Both the position numbers and the translations under genes were made by a program. 64,000 bases of DNA from contig PNNB01000050.1 in NCBI GenBank assembly GCA_013823985.1, positions 204,608 through 268,607 on the forward strand, written 5' to 3'. The notes under the pieces are model-generated. The model made no database searches, was not told where the DNA came from, and saw nothing but the letters and a program-made list of their open reading frames with translations. Every line of letters begins with the position of its first letter. Position 1 is the stretch's first letter. Source of the DNA: Sphingopyxis sp. (GTDB lineage Bacteria; Pseudomonadota; Alphaproteobacteria; Sphingomonadales; Sphingomonadaceae). This document shows positions 23,011-31,336 of this stretch, in pieces.

Positions 23011-23476
23011 GCCAACATCCACATCCAACCCCGCCTCGCGCGAGCGTGGCTTTACTCTGGTCGAGCTGATGGTGGTGCTGTTTATTATCGGCGTGGCGAG
23101 TGCTGCGGTAGTGATGACGGCGCGTTCGACAGACCGTGGTGCACGGGATGAGGCGGAGCAGCTTGCTGCACGCCTTGCCGCGCTGCGCGACCAATCCATT
23201 TTGCAATCCACGCCGATGGCCTTTTCCATCCGGCCTTCGGGCTATTCGTTCGAAGCCCGGTCGGATGGGTCCTGGAGGCCGCTACGGGAAAAACCCTTCG
23301 CAAGTCAGGAATGGGCACGCGGCACAAGCGCATCAATTGGCGAGGCTCGACAATTGCGGGTCGCGTTTGACAGCACCGGCCTGCCTTCCAGCAGCGCCGC
23401 CATCGGGGTCAAGCGTGGCGAGAAGGTCGTGACGGTCAATCTGTCCGCGACGGGAGACGTTCGTGTCGCGCGCTAA
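22982..23476 (+). CDS. gspH: Minor pseudopilin H
   Basis: 164 residues from ATG 22982 (alternative ATG 22988), overlapping gspG by 29 nt. Prepilin motif RERG-FTLVELMVVLFIIGVAS with cleavage after Gly23, then a GspH/FimT globular domain (ARDEAEQLAARLAALRDQSI; LRVAFDSTGLPSSS). GspH is a minor subunit near the pseudopilus tip. Sequence-based assignment rests on the motif, the domain and its position between gspG and gspI. Confidence 0.88.
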   Translation: MKMRISTANKPTSTSNPASRERGFTLVELMVVLFIIGVASAAVVMTARSTDRGARDEAEQLAARLAALRDQSILQSTPMAFSIRPSGYSFEARSDGSWRPLREKPFASQEWARGTSASIGEARQLRVAFDSTGLPSSSAAIGVKRGEKVVTVNLSATGDVRVAR

Positions 23477-23849
23477 ACCGGCCTTATCGCGTAACGGCTT
23501 CACGTTGCTCGAAATCATGGTCGCTCTGGCGATCTTCAGTCTTGCTGCGCTCGCGATGGTGCGATTGCAAGGCTATTCGGTCCGGTCAACGTCGCAATTG
23601 GGCGAGAGTGGGCTGGCGTGGCAGGTCGCACGTAATGTTGCGGTTGAGATATTGTCGAACCCTTCGCCCCCGACATTGGGGGAAACGGATGGTGAAGAAG
23701 TCAACGGCGGACAGAATTGGCGCTGGACCGCGACGACCAAGAAGACAGACGATGCGCGGATGGTTCTCGTCGACATCAATGTTACTGGCACAGGCATTGC
23801 GTCTGCACGCAAGGCACAATTGACCATAGCAAGACCGGTCGACCAATGA
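23463..23849 (+). CDS. gspI: Minor pseudopilin I
   Basis: 128 residues from GTG 23463, overlapping gspH by 14 nt. Motif RNG-FTLLEIMVALAIFSLAALAM has cleavage after Gly12 and Glu at +5. The short globular domain contains WRWTATTKKTDDARMVLVDI, as in GspI. It nucleates the pseudopilus tip with GspJ and GspK. Confidence 0.88.
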   Translation: MSRAKPALSRNGFTLLEIMVALAIFSLAALAMVRLQGYSVRSTSQLGESGLAWQVARNVAVEILSNPSPPTLGETDGEEVNGGQNWRWTATTKKTDDARMVLVDINVTGTGIASARKAQLTIARPVDQ

Positions 23850-24490
23850 GCGTGGCGAAGACATCCGAAGCCGGTTTTACACTGGTGGAACTGCTCGTGG
23901 CTTTGGCGATTTTTTCGCTGCTATCTGTCGCGGGGGTGATGTTGTTGCGGTCGGGTAGCGATACACAGCTTGCCGTCAAGAGTCGCCTCGAAGAGCTCTC
24001 GCGCGGCAACCGTTTGTACAACAATATCGAAGGCGATTTGGCGCAGGCGATTGCCCGTTCGGTCCGCGACCCGGCTGGTGCATCCATCCCCGCCTTCTTC
24101 GAAGAAAGCAGCGATGTACCCGGCATGCTTTTCGGCTTTGTGCGCGCCGGATGGTCGAATCTGGACGAAGCCCCGCGCGCAGGGCTGCAACGGGTGGCCT
24201 ATGTCCTTGACAAAAACGCGCTGAAGCGGGTGAGTTGGCCGATGCTCGATGGGGCGGCGCCTTCGGATGCAGCGGTCATTGTCGACAACGTGTCATCGGC
24301 ACAAATCCGCTTCCGTGATGACAAGGGCGAGTGGCGGAGCGACTGGACCGCCGTAGATGCGGACGCCCTTCCGCGCGCGGTGGAAATGCGCGTCACGATT
24401 GCAGGAAAACCCGAGCAAACTATGCTCTTTCTGGTCGGCCCACAAAACAGAGCCAAGCCGGTCGAGGCGGATGAAGGGCTCGACGGATGA
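23846..24490 (+). CDS. gspJ: Minor pseudopilin J
   Basis: 214 residues from ATG 23846, which overlaps the gspI stop (ATGA). Motif EAG-FTLVELLVALAIFSLLSV with cleavage after Gly10. The size and VDNVSSAQIRFRDDKGEWRS, PRAVEMRVTIAGKPEQTML fit GspJ. Part of the GspI-J-K tip complex. Confidence 0.9.
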   Translation: MSVAKTSEAGFTLVELLVALAIFSLLSVAGVMLLRSGSDTQLAVKSRLEELSRGNRLYNNIEGDLAQAIARSVRDPAGASIPAFFEESSDVPGMLFGFVRAGWSNLDEAPRAGLQRVAYVLDKNALKRVSWPMLDGAAPSDAAVIVDNVSSAQIRFRDDKGEWRSDWTAVDADALPRAVEMRVTIAGKPEQTMLFLVGPQNRAKPVEADEGLDG

Positions 24491-25473
24491 TTAGCCCCAA
24501 AACATCCGAACGCGGCGCGGCTTTGTTATCTGTCCTGCTGATGGTTTCCATACTTACGGTCATCGCAGCGACGACGCTTGACCGGCTCGCAATTGCGACA
24601 AAGCTGTCAGGCAATGGCAATAGCCTCACACGGGCCCGGATGTTCAGCTATGCCGTCGAAAATCTCGCGACCACAGGCATAGAAGACCTACTCTCGCGCG
24701 ATGCCGCGCAAACCACGCTTGAAGGAAATTGGCTGGGTAAGGAGCAGGTCATTCCCATTCCGGTCGGGTCGGCTTCGGCGACGGTGCGCGACGGCGCCAA
24801 TTGCTTTAATCTCAACAGCCTCGTGACGGAAACGGAAGGGCGATATTCGCCCAACTTGATAGGCCAAGAGCAGATGGTTTCCTTGATGGTCGTTCTCGGC
24901 ATCAGCGAAAATGCGGCGCGACCGGTCGCGGCAGCGGCGACCGATTGGGCGGATAGCGACAGTATCCCGTCGTCCGGTGGCGCGGAGGATGATGCCTATC
25001 AAACGGCGGCTAATCCGTATCGGACGGCAAACCGTCTATTCGCGCATCCGTCCGAGTTGCGGGCGGTCAAAGGTGTTTCGCCTGCTCTCTACGCAAAGCT
25101 GCGGGGCTGGATTTGCGCACTTCCCGAGGCGAAACTTTCGCCGCTGAACGTCAACACCCTGTTGCCCGAACAAGCACCCTTGCTGGCAATGCTCTTCCCG
25201 CCCGGACAGTTTAGTCCGATCACCGCGCGGAGCTATCTCGCCAAGCGCCCCTCAAGCGGTTATGGCAGCCTCATTCGATTCTGGGGGGCACCCGAAATGG
25301 CGTCTATCGAGGCGTCTTCTCCGGTCCAAGGGCAAGTGAAACTGACGAGCACCTATTTCCTTTTACGCACAAAAGTGTCGGTGGGTGAACTGATGCTGGA
25401 AGGCGAGTCGATGCTCGCCGCCAAGTCCGGTCAGGTCCGTTTGATCTGGCGGAGCTGGGGTGAGCAGACATGA
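24487..25473 (+). CDS. gspK: Minor pseudopilin K
   Basis: 328 residues from ATG 24487 (ATGA overlap with gspJ). The N-terminus ERG-AALLSVLLMVSILTVI has the cleavage Gly10 but Ser instead of Glu at +5, as is typical of GspK, the tip subunit. The large globular domain has NCFNLNSLVTETEG, TDWADSDSIPSSGGAEDDAY, and helix-hairpin-helix-like LRAVKGVSPALYAKLRGWIC, all standard for the family. Confidence 0.93.
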   Translation: MISPKTSERGAALLSVLLMVSILTVIAATTLDRLAIATKLSGNGNSLTRARMFSYAVENLATTGIEDLLSRDAAQTTLEGNWLGKEQVIPIPVGSASATVRDGANCFNLNSLVTETEGRYSPNLIGQEQMVSLMVVLGISENAARPVAAAATDWADSDSIPSSGGAEDDAYQTAANPYRTANRLFAHPSELRAVKGVSPALYAKLRGWICALPEAKLSPLNVNTLLPEQAPLLAMLFPPGQFSPITARSYLAKRPSSGYGSLIRFWGAPEMASIEASSPVQGQVKLTSTYFLLRTKVSVGELMLEGESMLAAKSGQVRLIWRSWGEQT

Positions 25474-26555
25474 CCCTGATCGTCACATTCCTTCCCAGCC
25501 TCGATCACAGCAACCCTATGGTGTGGAGGCTGTCGGATCCGGCGTGGTCCGAACCAAGCCTGCTGTCCCAATTTACTCCGGATGCGGCCGACGACCGCAC
25601 GGTCGCAATTGTACCGGCGGAGGTGGCGCGTTGCATCTGGCTGTCGCTGCCCGATCTGGAGCCGCGGCAAGCCGAAGGTGTGGCCAAAGTCCGCGCGTTT
25701 GAACAATCCCTGGGCGCGGTACACGCGGTGGCCCGGCATTTGGGTTCAGGGGATGTCGTTACAGCCACGATAGATGCGACCGTTCTGGAAACAGGTCTGG
25801 CGATGTTGCAGGCCAGGGGATTGAACCCGGACGTCGTTATTCCCTTTGGCTTGCTAATGCCGTCCGAACCGCAGCACGTTGTTCGCGCTGAACTGGGCGA
25901 AAGCACCGTCCTGCGCGGGCATCGTTTTGCCGTTCCCGACGAACCTGTGTTCAGGACCATGCTGGTGGGCGACGTGGCCGTTGAGGATATGGACCGGTCG
26001 GCACTGCAACGGGCGTTGCTCGACGCCAGCGTGGATCCTGCGCTAAATCTTCTTGAAGGGCCATTTGCGAAACGCGAACCTCGCATGCTCGCGACTCAAG
26101 GTCAGCGCGCATGGATTTTGCGCTTGCTGGGCTTTTGCATAGTGGCGACGCTCCTTTTGGGCGTGGTGGCCTTTACCAAATACAGCCTTGCGACTTCCGC
26201 AGAAAATGACCGGGCTTTGGTCGCAGCGCGGAAAATCAATCCTTCCATTACGGATATCGCGCAAGCCGAAGCGCAGCTATCCTCGGCACTGCAACAAAAA
26301 GGTCTGGCAGAAGGCCGGTTCACGCCGTTGTCCGCAGGTTTGTGGCGCGCCGTCCAGGCGTCCCCCAATGTGTCGGTGCGTGAGCTTCGGTTCGGGCGCG
26401 ACGGGATTTTGAGCGTGGTTCTTTCTGCCCCTGATGCCGGAAGCATAAACAAGGTATTGATCGCCGTGCAACGCGATGGCTTCCGCGTGACCGCCACATC
26501 ACGGCAGGACACGACGGGCGCGACCTTGGTGGACCTGACCATGAGGATGCCATGA
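25470..26555 (+). CDS. gspL: Type II secretion protein L
   Basis: 361 residues overlapping gspK by 4 nt. A cytoplasmic actin-like GspL domain (residues 1-205; RTVAIVPAEVARCIWLSLPD, RAFEQSLGAVHAVARHL), one membrane segment (ILRLLGFCIVATLLLGVVAF, about 211-230), and a periplasmic ferredoxin-like domain. GspL recruits GspE to the membrane and pairs with GspM. The N-terminal part is divergent but the order of domains and operon place make the call firm. Confidence 0.9.
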   Translation: MTLIVTFLPSLDHSNPMVWRLSDPAWSEPSLLSQFTPDAADDRTVAIVPAEVARCIWLSLPDLEPRQAEGVAKVRAFEQSLGAVHAVARHLGSGDVVTATIDATVLETGLAMLQARGLNPDVVIPFGLLMPSEPQHVVRAELGESTVLRGHRFAVPDEPVFRTMLVGDVAVEDMDRSALQRALLDASVDPALNLLEGPFAKREPRMLATQGQRAWILRLLGFCIVATLLLGVVAFTKYSLATSAENDRALVAARKINPSITDIAQAEAQLSSALQQKGLAEGRFTPLSAGLWRAVQASPNVSVRELRFGRDGILSVVLSAPDAGSINKVLIAVQRDGFRVTATSRQDTTGATLVDLTMRMP

Positions 26556-27031
26556 TCGACAATCTGAAAACATGGTATTTTGCTCTGTCCAATCGGGAAC
26601 GTGTTCTGGTGTCCGTAGCCGGCGCCTTGACGGTTGTTGTCGTTCTGATTTTCGGAATTTTATTGCCGGCCATGTCCGCGCTCGAGCAGGCTGAAAGCGG
26701 GCTAGATGAAGCCGTGCAACGGCGCGGACGGATCGAAGCCACCGTGGCGGCCGCATCACTACAAAAGCCGTCCGCAGTACCGCCTGCACAAGCGGGCATC
26801 GATCTGGTCGTAACGCAAGGTGCTGCGGAAAAAGGCTTCGATCTATTGAAGCCGGCCAATTCGGCACCCGGTCAGGTTGACTTTCGCATCGAACAGGCCC
26901 GCGCACCCGCCCTTTTAGCCTGGTTAAGCGAGCTGGAATCGCAAGGCATTTTCATATCCAGCATCACCATGCGCAGCGCGACCAATGGCAGCGTCACCGT
27001 TGAAGCCCAATTGCGGCAGGCAGATCCATGA
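26552..27031 (+). CDS. gspM: Type II secretion protein M
   Basis: 159 residues. A short cytoplasmic tail with WYFALSNRERVLVSVAG, one membrane segment (ALTVVVVLIFGILLPAMSAL), and a small periplasmic ferredoxin-like domain (FRIEQARAPALLAWLSELES, GSVTVEAQLRQADP). It partners GspL in the inner-membrane platform. ATGA overlap with gspL and 4-nt overlap with gspN. Confidence 0.9.
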   Translation: MIDNLKTWYFALSNRERVLVSVAGALTVVVVLIFGILLPAMSALEQAESGLDEAVQRRGRIEATVAAASLQKPSAVPPAQAGIDLVVTQGAAEKGFDLLKPANSAPGQVDFRIEQARAPALLAWLSELESQGIFISSITMRSATNGSVTVEAQLRQADP

Positions 27032-27726
27032 CGCGTCGATCTTACACGATCGCTGTTGCCGTGTTGCTGATCATGGCGTTCGGGATTTTCATGCCGTTGC
27101 GCGCCATTGTCGGCGGTGATCAGATTTCGGCCCGTAAGGTGGATGGTATCATCTGGGATGGTTCGATCCGCGACCTGCGTCTCAGCAAGGTGCCGATTGG
27201 CGATGTAAATGCACGCGTCAAATTCTTGCCCTTGCTTTTGGGACGTGCCGAAATAGCCCTGTCGCGCGGTGATGCGCCTTTCGCCCCCGGAATAAACGGG
27301 TCGGTGACGAAGCGTTTTGGTGGTGTATCGATCGACAAGTTCAATGCAACGCTGGCCATTGGTTCTTTGTTCGATCCGCTGCCTGTCGAGGATATCATCC
27401 TGCAGGACTTTTCGGCGCGTTTCACAGGTGGCCGTTGTTCCGAAGCCAGCGGCGGAATCCGGATGACCTTGACCAAAGCGATACCCGGTCTTGATTTGTC
27501 GAACGGCCTGCTCGCCAAACCACGCTGCGACCGTGGTCAGCTGTTGATCCCGTTGCTCAGCCAGTCGGCAACCGAACATGTCGACATTCGTCTGTCGGCG
27601 GACGGAACCTATAGCGTGACCATCTTGATCGAAGGTGACAACAGCCAAAATGCAGATGCCTTGAGGCTCGCCGGTTTCCGGCAAGGCGCGCGCGGCTTTC
27701 AGATGACCAAAAGAGGTCGGCTCTGA
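27028..27726 (+). CDS. gspN: Type II secretion protein N
   Basis: 232 residues with one N-terminal membrane anchor (SYTIAVAVLLIMAFGIFMPL) and a periplasmic GspN domain (KVDGIIWDGSIRDLRLSKVP is the diagnostic repeat; VEDIILQDFSARFTGGRCSE follows). GspN occurs in a subset of T2SS and its role is not settled. The gene overlaps gspM by 4 nt and appears to overlap a CTG start of the prepilin peptidase by 4 nt. Confidence 0.88.
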   Translation: MTRRSYTIAVAVLLIMAFGIFMPLRAIVGGDQISARKVDGIIWDGSIRDLRLSKVPIGDVNARVKFLPLLLGRAEIALSRGDAPFAPGINGSVTKRFGGVSIDKFNATLAIGSLFDPLPVEDIILQDFSARFTGGRCSEASGGIRMTLTKAIPGLDLSNGLLAKPRCDRGQLLIPLLSQSATEHVDIRLSADGTYSVTILIEGDNSQNADALRLAGFRQGARGFQMTKRGRL

Positions 27727-28490
27727 CGGCCATTTATATCACTATCGAACTCTGGCTTTCGAGCTTCCCCCTGTGGTTCGTGGTTGCTGGGCTCGCACTA
27801 TTGGGGGCAATTTGGGGCAGCTTTGTAAGCGCCTTGTGCAGTCGTTGGCCGGACGGCAGAAGCATTACACGCGGGCGATCCCACTGCGATAGCTGCGGCG
27901 CACAGATCGCGCCTTATGACCTGATACCCATCGTTTCCTTTCTTGTTTTAAGGGGGAAATGCCGCAGTTGCGGATCGCGTTTCACCGTGGGGACCGAATG
28001 CATCGGCCTGTGCATAGGAGCAGCCGCTGCCCTGCTGCTTCCCCCTGCGCAGGCGCTCGCCGCTGCCATGTTCGGCTGGTTTTTGTTACCATTGGCTATT
28101 CTTGATTTCCGACACCTGTGGCTGCCCAATCGGCTTTTGGGGGTGTTGCTGATCGGCGGGATTATATTCGCCCCGTTGGGGGATAGCGGCATCACCTGGA
28201 CTGACCGCGCAATCGGCGGCATTGCGGGTTTTGCGACACTTGAAATGGTACGGCAACTCTACCGCCTTGTCCGGCGAAAGGAGGGCATGGGCGCCGGTGA
28301 TCCGAAATTGCTGGGCGTATTGGGTGTTTGGCTGGGCTGGCAATTGCTTCCGATGACCGTGCTGATCGCCAGCTTTCTGGGCTTGGTGGTCGCCTTGCTG
28401 TCAGGGCAGAGGAAAGAGCAGGAATCGATAGAATATCCGCTCGGGACATTCCTCGCGCTCGCCGCATATATTGCCGTGTTTCTGCCCTGA
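27723..28490 (+). CDS. gspO: Prepilin peptidase/N-methyltransferase (probable CTG start)
   Basis: Bifunctional inner-membrane aspartic protease that cleaves and N-methylates the pseudopilins GspG-K. From CTG 27723 it has 255 residues; from the first GTG (27780) 236. Features are GAIWGSFVSALCSRWPDG, two CxxC pairs of the cytoplasmic domain (CDSCGAQIAPYDLIPIVSF and CRSCG), the first catalytic Asp in LAILDFRHLWLPN and the second in the GMGAGDPKLLGVLG motif. I favour CTG because it forms the same 4-nt NTGA overlap with gspN that other junctions show, has AGAGG 6-10 nt upstream, and restores the N-terminal amphipathic residues before the first membrane segment; GTG 27780 lacks a ribosome site. Confidence 0.88.
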   Translation: MTAIYITIELWLSSFPLWFVVAGLALLGAIWGSFVSALCSRWPDGRSITRGRSHCDSCGAQIAPYDLIPIVSFLVLRGKCRSCGSRFTVGTECIGLCIGAAAALLLPPAQALAAAMFGWFLLPLAILDFRHLWLPNRLLGVLLIGGIIFAPLGDSGITWTDRAIGGIAGFATLEMVRQLYRLVRRKEGMGAGDPKLLGVLGVWLGWQLLPMTVLIASFLGLVVALLSGQRKEQESIEYPLGTFLALAAYIAVFLP

Positions 28491-28542
28491 ATATATCGTT
28501 CTAAGCGGGATGGGCGGTTGAAGTTGCCATACCATTGAAAAA

Positions 28543-28618
28543 TGGTGAGCCCTGCTGGGTTCGAACCAGCGACCTACTGATTAAAAGTCAGTTGCTCTAC
28601 CGACTGAGCTAAGGGCCC
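28543..28618 (-). tRNA. tRNA-Lys (anticodon TTT)
   Basis: On the minus strand a 76-nt cloverleaf runs from 28618 to 28543: acceptor stem GGGCCCT pairs with AGGGCTC, D-arm has AGCTCAGTCGGTAGAGC, the anticodon loop is CTTTTAA with anticodon TTT (Lys), the T-arm has the normal GGTTCGAACC, and the encoded 3' CCA is at 28543-28545. It lies just after the convergent gspO gene. Confidence 0.97.
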
Positions 28619-28668
28619 GGACCAAAACCGGGGTGCCGGTTTGAACGAGAGCGCTCCCCCTAATGGCG

Positions 28669-29190
28669 CTAGAGTGCGGGGTCAAGCCGCTTTGGACGGT
28701 TAAATCGTGTTTGTAGCTGTCTAATTGTCAGGCCGGTGACCGGGTCGCGCCAATCGGGGGCGATCATCGCGGCGGGTGTCAGGACAAAATTGCGATTTCG
28801 AAGGGCTGGATGGGGTATCGCGAGATGCGGATCGCTCTCGGCCCAGATGCCTTCCGACCACAAAATGATATCGAGATCGAGCGTGCGCGCCTGCCATGGC
28901 TGGCCGCGCCGTATCCGCCCGAAATGATGCTCAATATGCTGCAGTCGTCGCAGGAGCTCTGGCGGTGTCAGCTTTGTCGACACGAGCGCTGCGGCATTGG
29001 CATATTGACGGCGCGATGGCCCCAATGGCGCGCTGGATATCGTCGCGGATTGGGCAAAGACGTCGATATCGTCCATCTCGAGCGCGGCAATCGCTTGGTC
29101 GAGTATCTGGTGTGGACGGCCAACCAAGGGAAGTGACTGGTTTGATCCCAAGCCGATGAGGTATAGATAGGTCAGTCTAGATGTCCTCAA
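28669..29190 (-). CDS. folK: 2-Amino-4-hydroxy-6-hydroxymethyldihydropteridine diphosphokinase
   Basis: 173 residues from TTG 29190. YLIGLGSNQ is the N-terminal HPPK signature; GPSRRQYANAAALVST and RGQPWQARTLDLDIILW (with the paired Asp residues for magnesium) and LAIPHPALRNRNFVLTP are the other conserved parts. FolK transfers pyrophosphate from ATP to the pterin in folate synthesis. A CTG at 29175 is a rival start. It overlaps the preceding aguB gene by 14 nt, so it is the last gene of that operon. Confidence 0.9.
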   Translation of the reverse strand: MRTSRLTYLYLIGLGSNQSLPLVGRPHQILDQAIAALEMDDIDVFAQSATISSAPLGPSRRQYANAAALVSTKLTPPELLRRLQHIEHHFGRIRRGQPWQARTLDLDIILWSEGIWAESDPHLAIPHPALRNRNFVLTPAAMIAPDWRDPVTGLTIRQLQTRFNRPKRLDPAL

Positions 29191-30043
29191 CCAAACGGCC
29201 GTAAAGCTGCGGCCTGCGGTCACGGAAAAAGCCCATGCTCGCGCGGTGGGCGCGGGCCTGATCCAGATCGAATGTCGCCACCAGCAAGCCTGTTTCGCTG
29301 TCGTCCAGATCAGCAACGACATCGCCCCATTCGTTGGCGATGAAGCTGGTGCCGTAGAATTTCTGCGGTGTCAGGCCATGATCGTCTTCGCTACCGACAC
29401 GATTGGCGGCGATTACGGGCATGCAGTTGCTGACCGCATGACCTATCATGGCGCGTCGCCACATATGCCGCGTGTCGAGCGTCGCGTCCTGCGGTTCGGC
29501 GCCGATTGCGGTCGGGTAGAGCAACATTTCCGCACCCATCAGCGCCATTGCGCGCGCGCATTCGGGGTACCATTGGTCCCAGCAAATGCCGACGCCGATA
29601 CGCGTGCCAAACACGTCCCAGATCTTGAAGCCGGTATTGCCGGGCCGAAAATAGTATTTCTCCTGATAACCCGGGCCATCTGGAATGTGGCTTTTGCGAT
29701 AGGTGCCGAGGATCTGGCCTTCGGCATCGATCATCGCCATCGTGTTGTAGAAATGCGAACCATCGCGTTCAAAAAAGCTGGTGGGGATAGCAACGCCCAA
29801 TTGCTTGGCGAGCTTCGCCATTGCCTGCACCGAAGGATGCTCCATGGTCGGGCGGGCAAGGGCGAAGTGCGCTTCTTCTTGGGTTTTGCAAAAATAGGGG
29901 CCGGAAAAGAGCTCCGGCGGGAGTATGATCTGCGCGCCATGTCCTGCCGCCTGACTTACGAGGTCGGACACGGCATCGATGTTTTCGGCTTCGGTGCCAG
30001 CCAAGGGCAACTGAAGGGCGGCGACGGATATGGAGCGGGTCAT
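29177..30043 (-). CDS. aguB: N-carbamoylputrescine amidase
   Basis: 288 residues from ATG 30043 (MTRSISVAALQLPL). Nitrilase-superfamily fold with the catalytic triad Glu44 (LPPELFSGPYF), Lys117 (TYRKSHIPDGPGY) and Cys154 (VGICWDQWYPE). The segments after the Lys and the Trp/Tyr near the Cys match N-carbamoylputrescine amidases. It hydrolyses N-carbamoylputrescine to putrescine, CO2 and ammonia. AguA, which makes its substrate from agmatine, lies upstream in the same operon, which supports the call. Confidence 0.92.
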   Translation of the reverse strand: MTRSISVAALQLPLAGTEAENIDAVSDLVSQAAGHGAQIILPPELFSGPYFCKTQEEAHFALARPTMEHPSVQAMAKLAKQLGVAIPTSFFERDGSHFYNTMAMIDAEGQILGTYRKSHIPDGPGYQEKYYFRPGNTGFKIWDVFGTRIGVGICWDQWYPECARAMALMGAEMLLYPTAIGAEPQDATLDTRHMWRRAMIGHAVSNCMPVIAANRVGSEDDHGLTPQKFYGTSFIANEWGDVVADLDDSETGLLVATFDLDQARAHRASMGFFRDRRPQLYGRLVEDI

Positions 30044-30050
30044 GGTTGCG

Positions 30051-30401
30051 CTATAGCCGTACACCGAAACGCGCGGCAATGCCGATTGTTGCCAGATATA
30101 AAAGGATTGTAATCAAGGCCGCCGCAGTCAACGCCAGCCAGAAACCATAGCCCGCCCGCAATATCCACGGAATGATGAGGAACATGGGCAGACTGGGCAA
30201 CACATACCAGAATGTTGCCTCAGCATGATTGGCCAGCAACTTCGGGTCTGCCGTATCGCGCCAAAGCCAAATCATGCCCAATATCGAAATCAGCGGCAGC
30301 GACGCGATAAGCGCCCCTGCCGCCGGTGCTTTTTTGCCAACCAGTGCAATCAATGCGATGATGGCTCCGGAGAGCAGTGCTTTGATGGCAAAAGCCAGCA
30401 T
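30051..30401 (-). CDS. DUF3147 family small membrane protein
   Basis: 116 residues with four predicted membrane segments (AIKALLSGAIIALIALVG; GALIASLPLISILGMIWL; TFWYVLPSLPMFLIIPWIL; FWLALTAAALITILLYLATI), matching the DUF3147 pattern. The function is unknown. It lies 7 nt before aguB and 7 nt after the methyltransferase-like gene, hence inside the polyamine operon. A link to transport is conceivable but nothing in the sequence shows it. Confidence 0.75.
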   Translation of the reverse strand: MLAFAIKALLSGAIIALIALVGKKAPAAGALIASLPLISILGMIWLWRDTADPKLLANHAEATFWYVLPSLPMFLIIPWILRAGYGFWLALTAAALITILLYLATIGIAARFGVRL

Positions 30402-30408
30402 ATCGAGT

Positions 30409-31272
30409 TTAGGGCCGCTTTTTGAACAAGAGCGTCATGCGATCGGATTCGCCGATGGCTTCATATTTTGCCTTGTCGGTCTCACCCTTGGCAAGGCGCG
30501 GGGGCAGGGTCCATACGCCGTCGGGCCAATTGGCCTCATCCTTTGGATTGGCGTTGATTTCGCTCTTACCGACCAGTTCAAAGCCATTCACTTCCATGAA
30601 CTTGATGACGTCGGCTTCGCGCAGATATCCGTTCTTGCCATCGGCATAGCTGTACGGCGCGTCGGCCTTGGCGCGGTGCTGTTCGATGCCAAGAAGGCCT
30701 TCGTCCTTGAGCAGGTCGCGCATTGCCTTGATTTCGGCATCAGCGATGTTCCAGCGTTGCATATTGTGCAGCATGCGCATCACAAGAATGCGGTCAAAGG
30801 TACCTTTCGCGCCATCGGGAACTTCGCTCAAGGAAAAGGCGCTGAAGTCGGTCGCGGGGCGTCCGGATACAGCAGCAACATCGGCGGGGAATTTAGCAAT
30901 CCCGGCCTTGATGCCTTCTTTTGCGGTGTCGCTGAAATGGGTTTTGGTGCCGAAAAACAGACCGACATATTTGCCCTTGTCGTCGACATAGCGGCCCAAA
31001 ATGCGCGAAACCCACTCGCCACCGGGGGCATATTCGCCAATCACATGATCGGGGTGAAGCCGGAAAAAGTCGAAAGTCTCCGCCGGGTGACGATATTTGT
31101 CGCGTTTGGAATCTTCTGCGCGCGACGGATCGGCCAAAATCTTGGCCAGTCGATCCTGGTGCGCCTTGTGCATCTTGTCATGCTCGGCCTTGCTCATGCC
31201 CTTATGGTCGTCGGCGTAAGACGGGACAGCCAAAGCGGTTGCGGCGAGGGCGAAAAGAAGGGATTTTTTCAT
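30409..31272 (-). CDS. Secreted SAM-dependent methyltransferase-like protein
   Basis: 287 residues with a clear signal peptide (MKKSLLFALAATALAVPSYA). The mature part has a Rossmann-like methyltransferase pattern: EYAPGGEWVSRILGRYVDD (motif I region), FDRILVMRMLHNMQRW (motif IV/post), LLKDEGLLGIEQHRAK and YLREADVIKFMEVNGFELVG. Related predicted methyltransferases with export signals occur widely in sphingomonads. S-adenosylmethionine is not known to be available in the periplasm, so its activity there is puzzling. The ribosome site AGAGGA supports ATG 31272. Operon: aguA precedes it by 64 nt. Confidence 0.8.
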   Translation of the reverse strand: MKKSLLFALAATALAVPSYADDHKGMSKAEHDKMHKAHQDRLAKILADPSRAEDSKRDKYRHPAETFDFFRLHPDHVIGEYAPGGEWVSRILGRYVDDKGKYVGLFFGTKTHFSDTAKEGIKAGIAKFPADVAAVSGRPATDFSAFSLSEVPDGAKGTFDRILVMRMLHNMQRWNIADAEIKAMRDLLKDEGLLGIEQHRAKADAPYSYADGKNGYLREADVIKFMEVNGFELVGKSEINANPKDEANWPDGVWTLPPRLAKGETDKAKYEAIGESDRMTLLFKKRP

Positions 31273-31336
31273 GGGGGATTCCTCTCTGTTTAACTGCGAC
31301 CCTATATGGGTCCTATGGGCTTAAAAGCCAATACAG

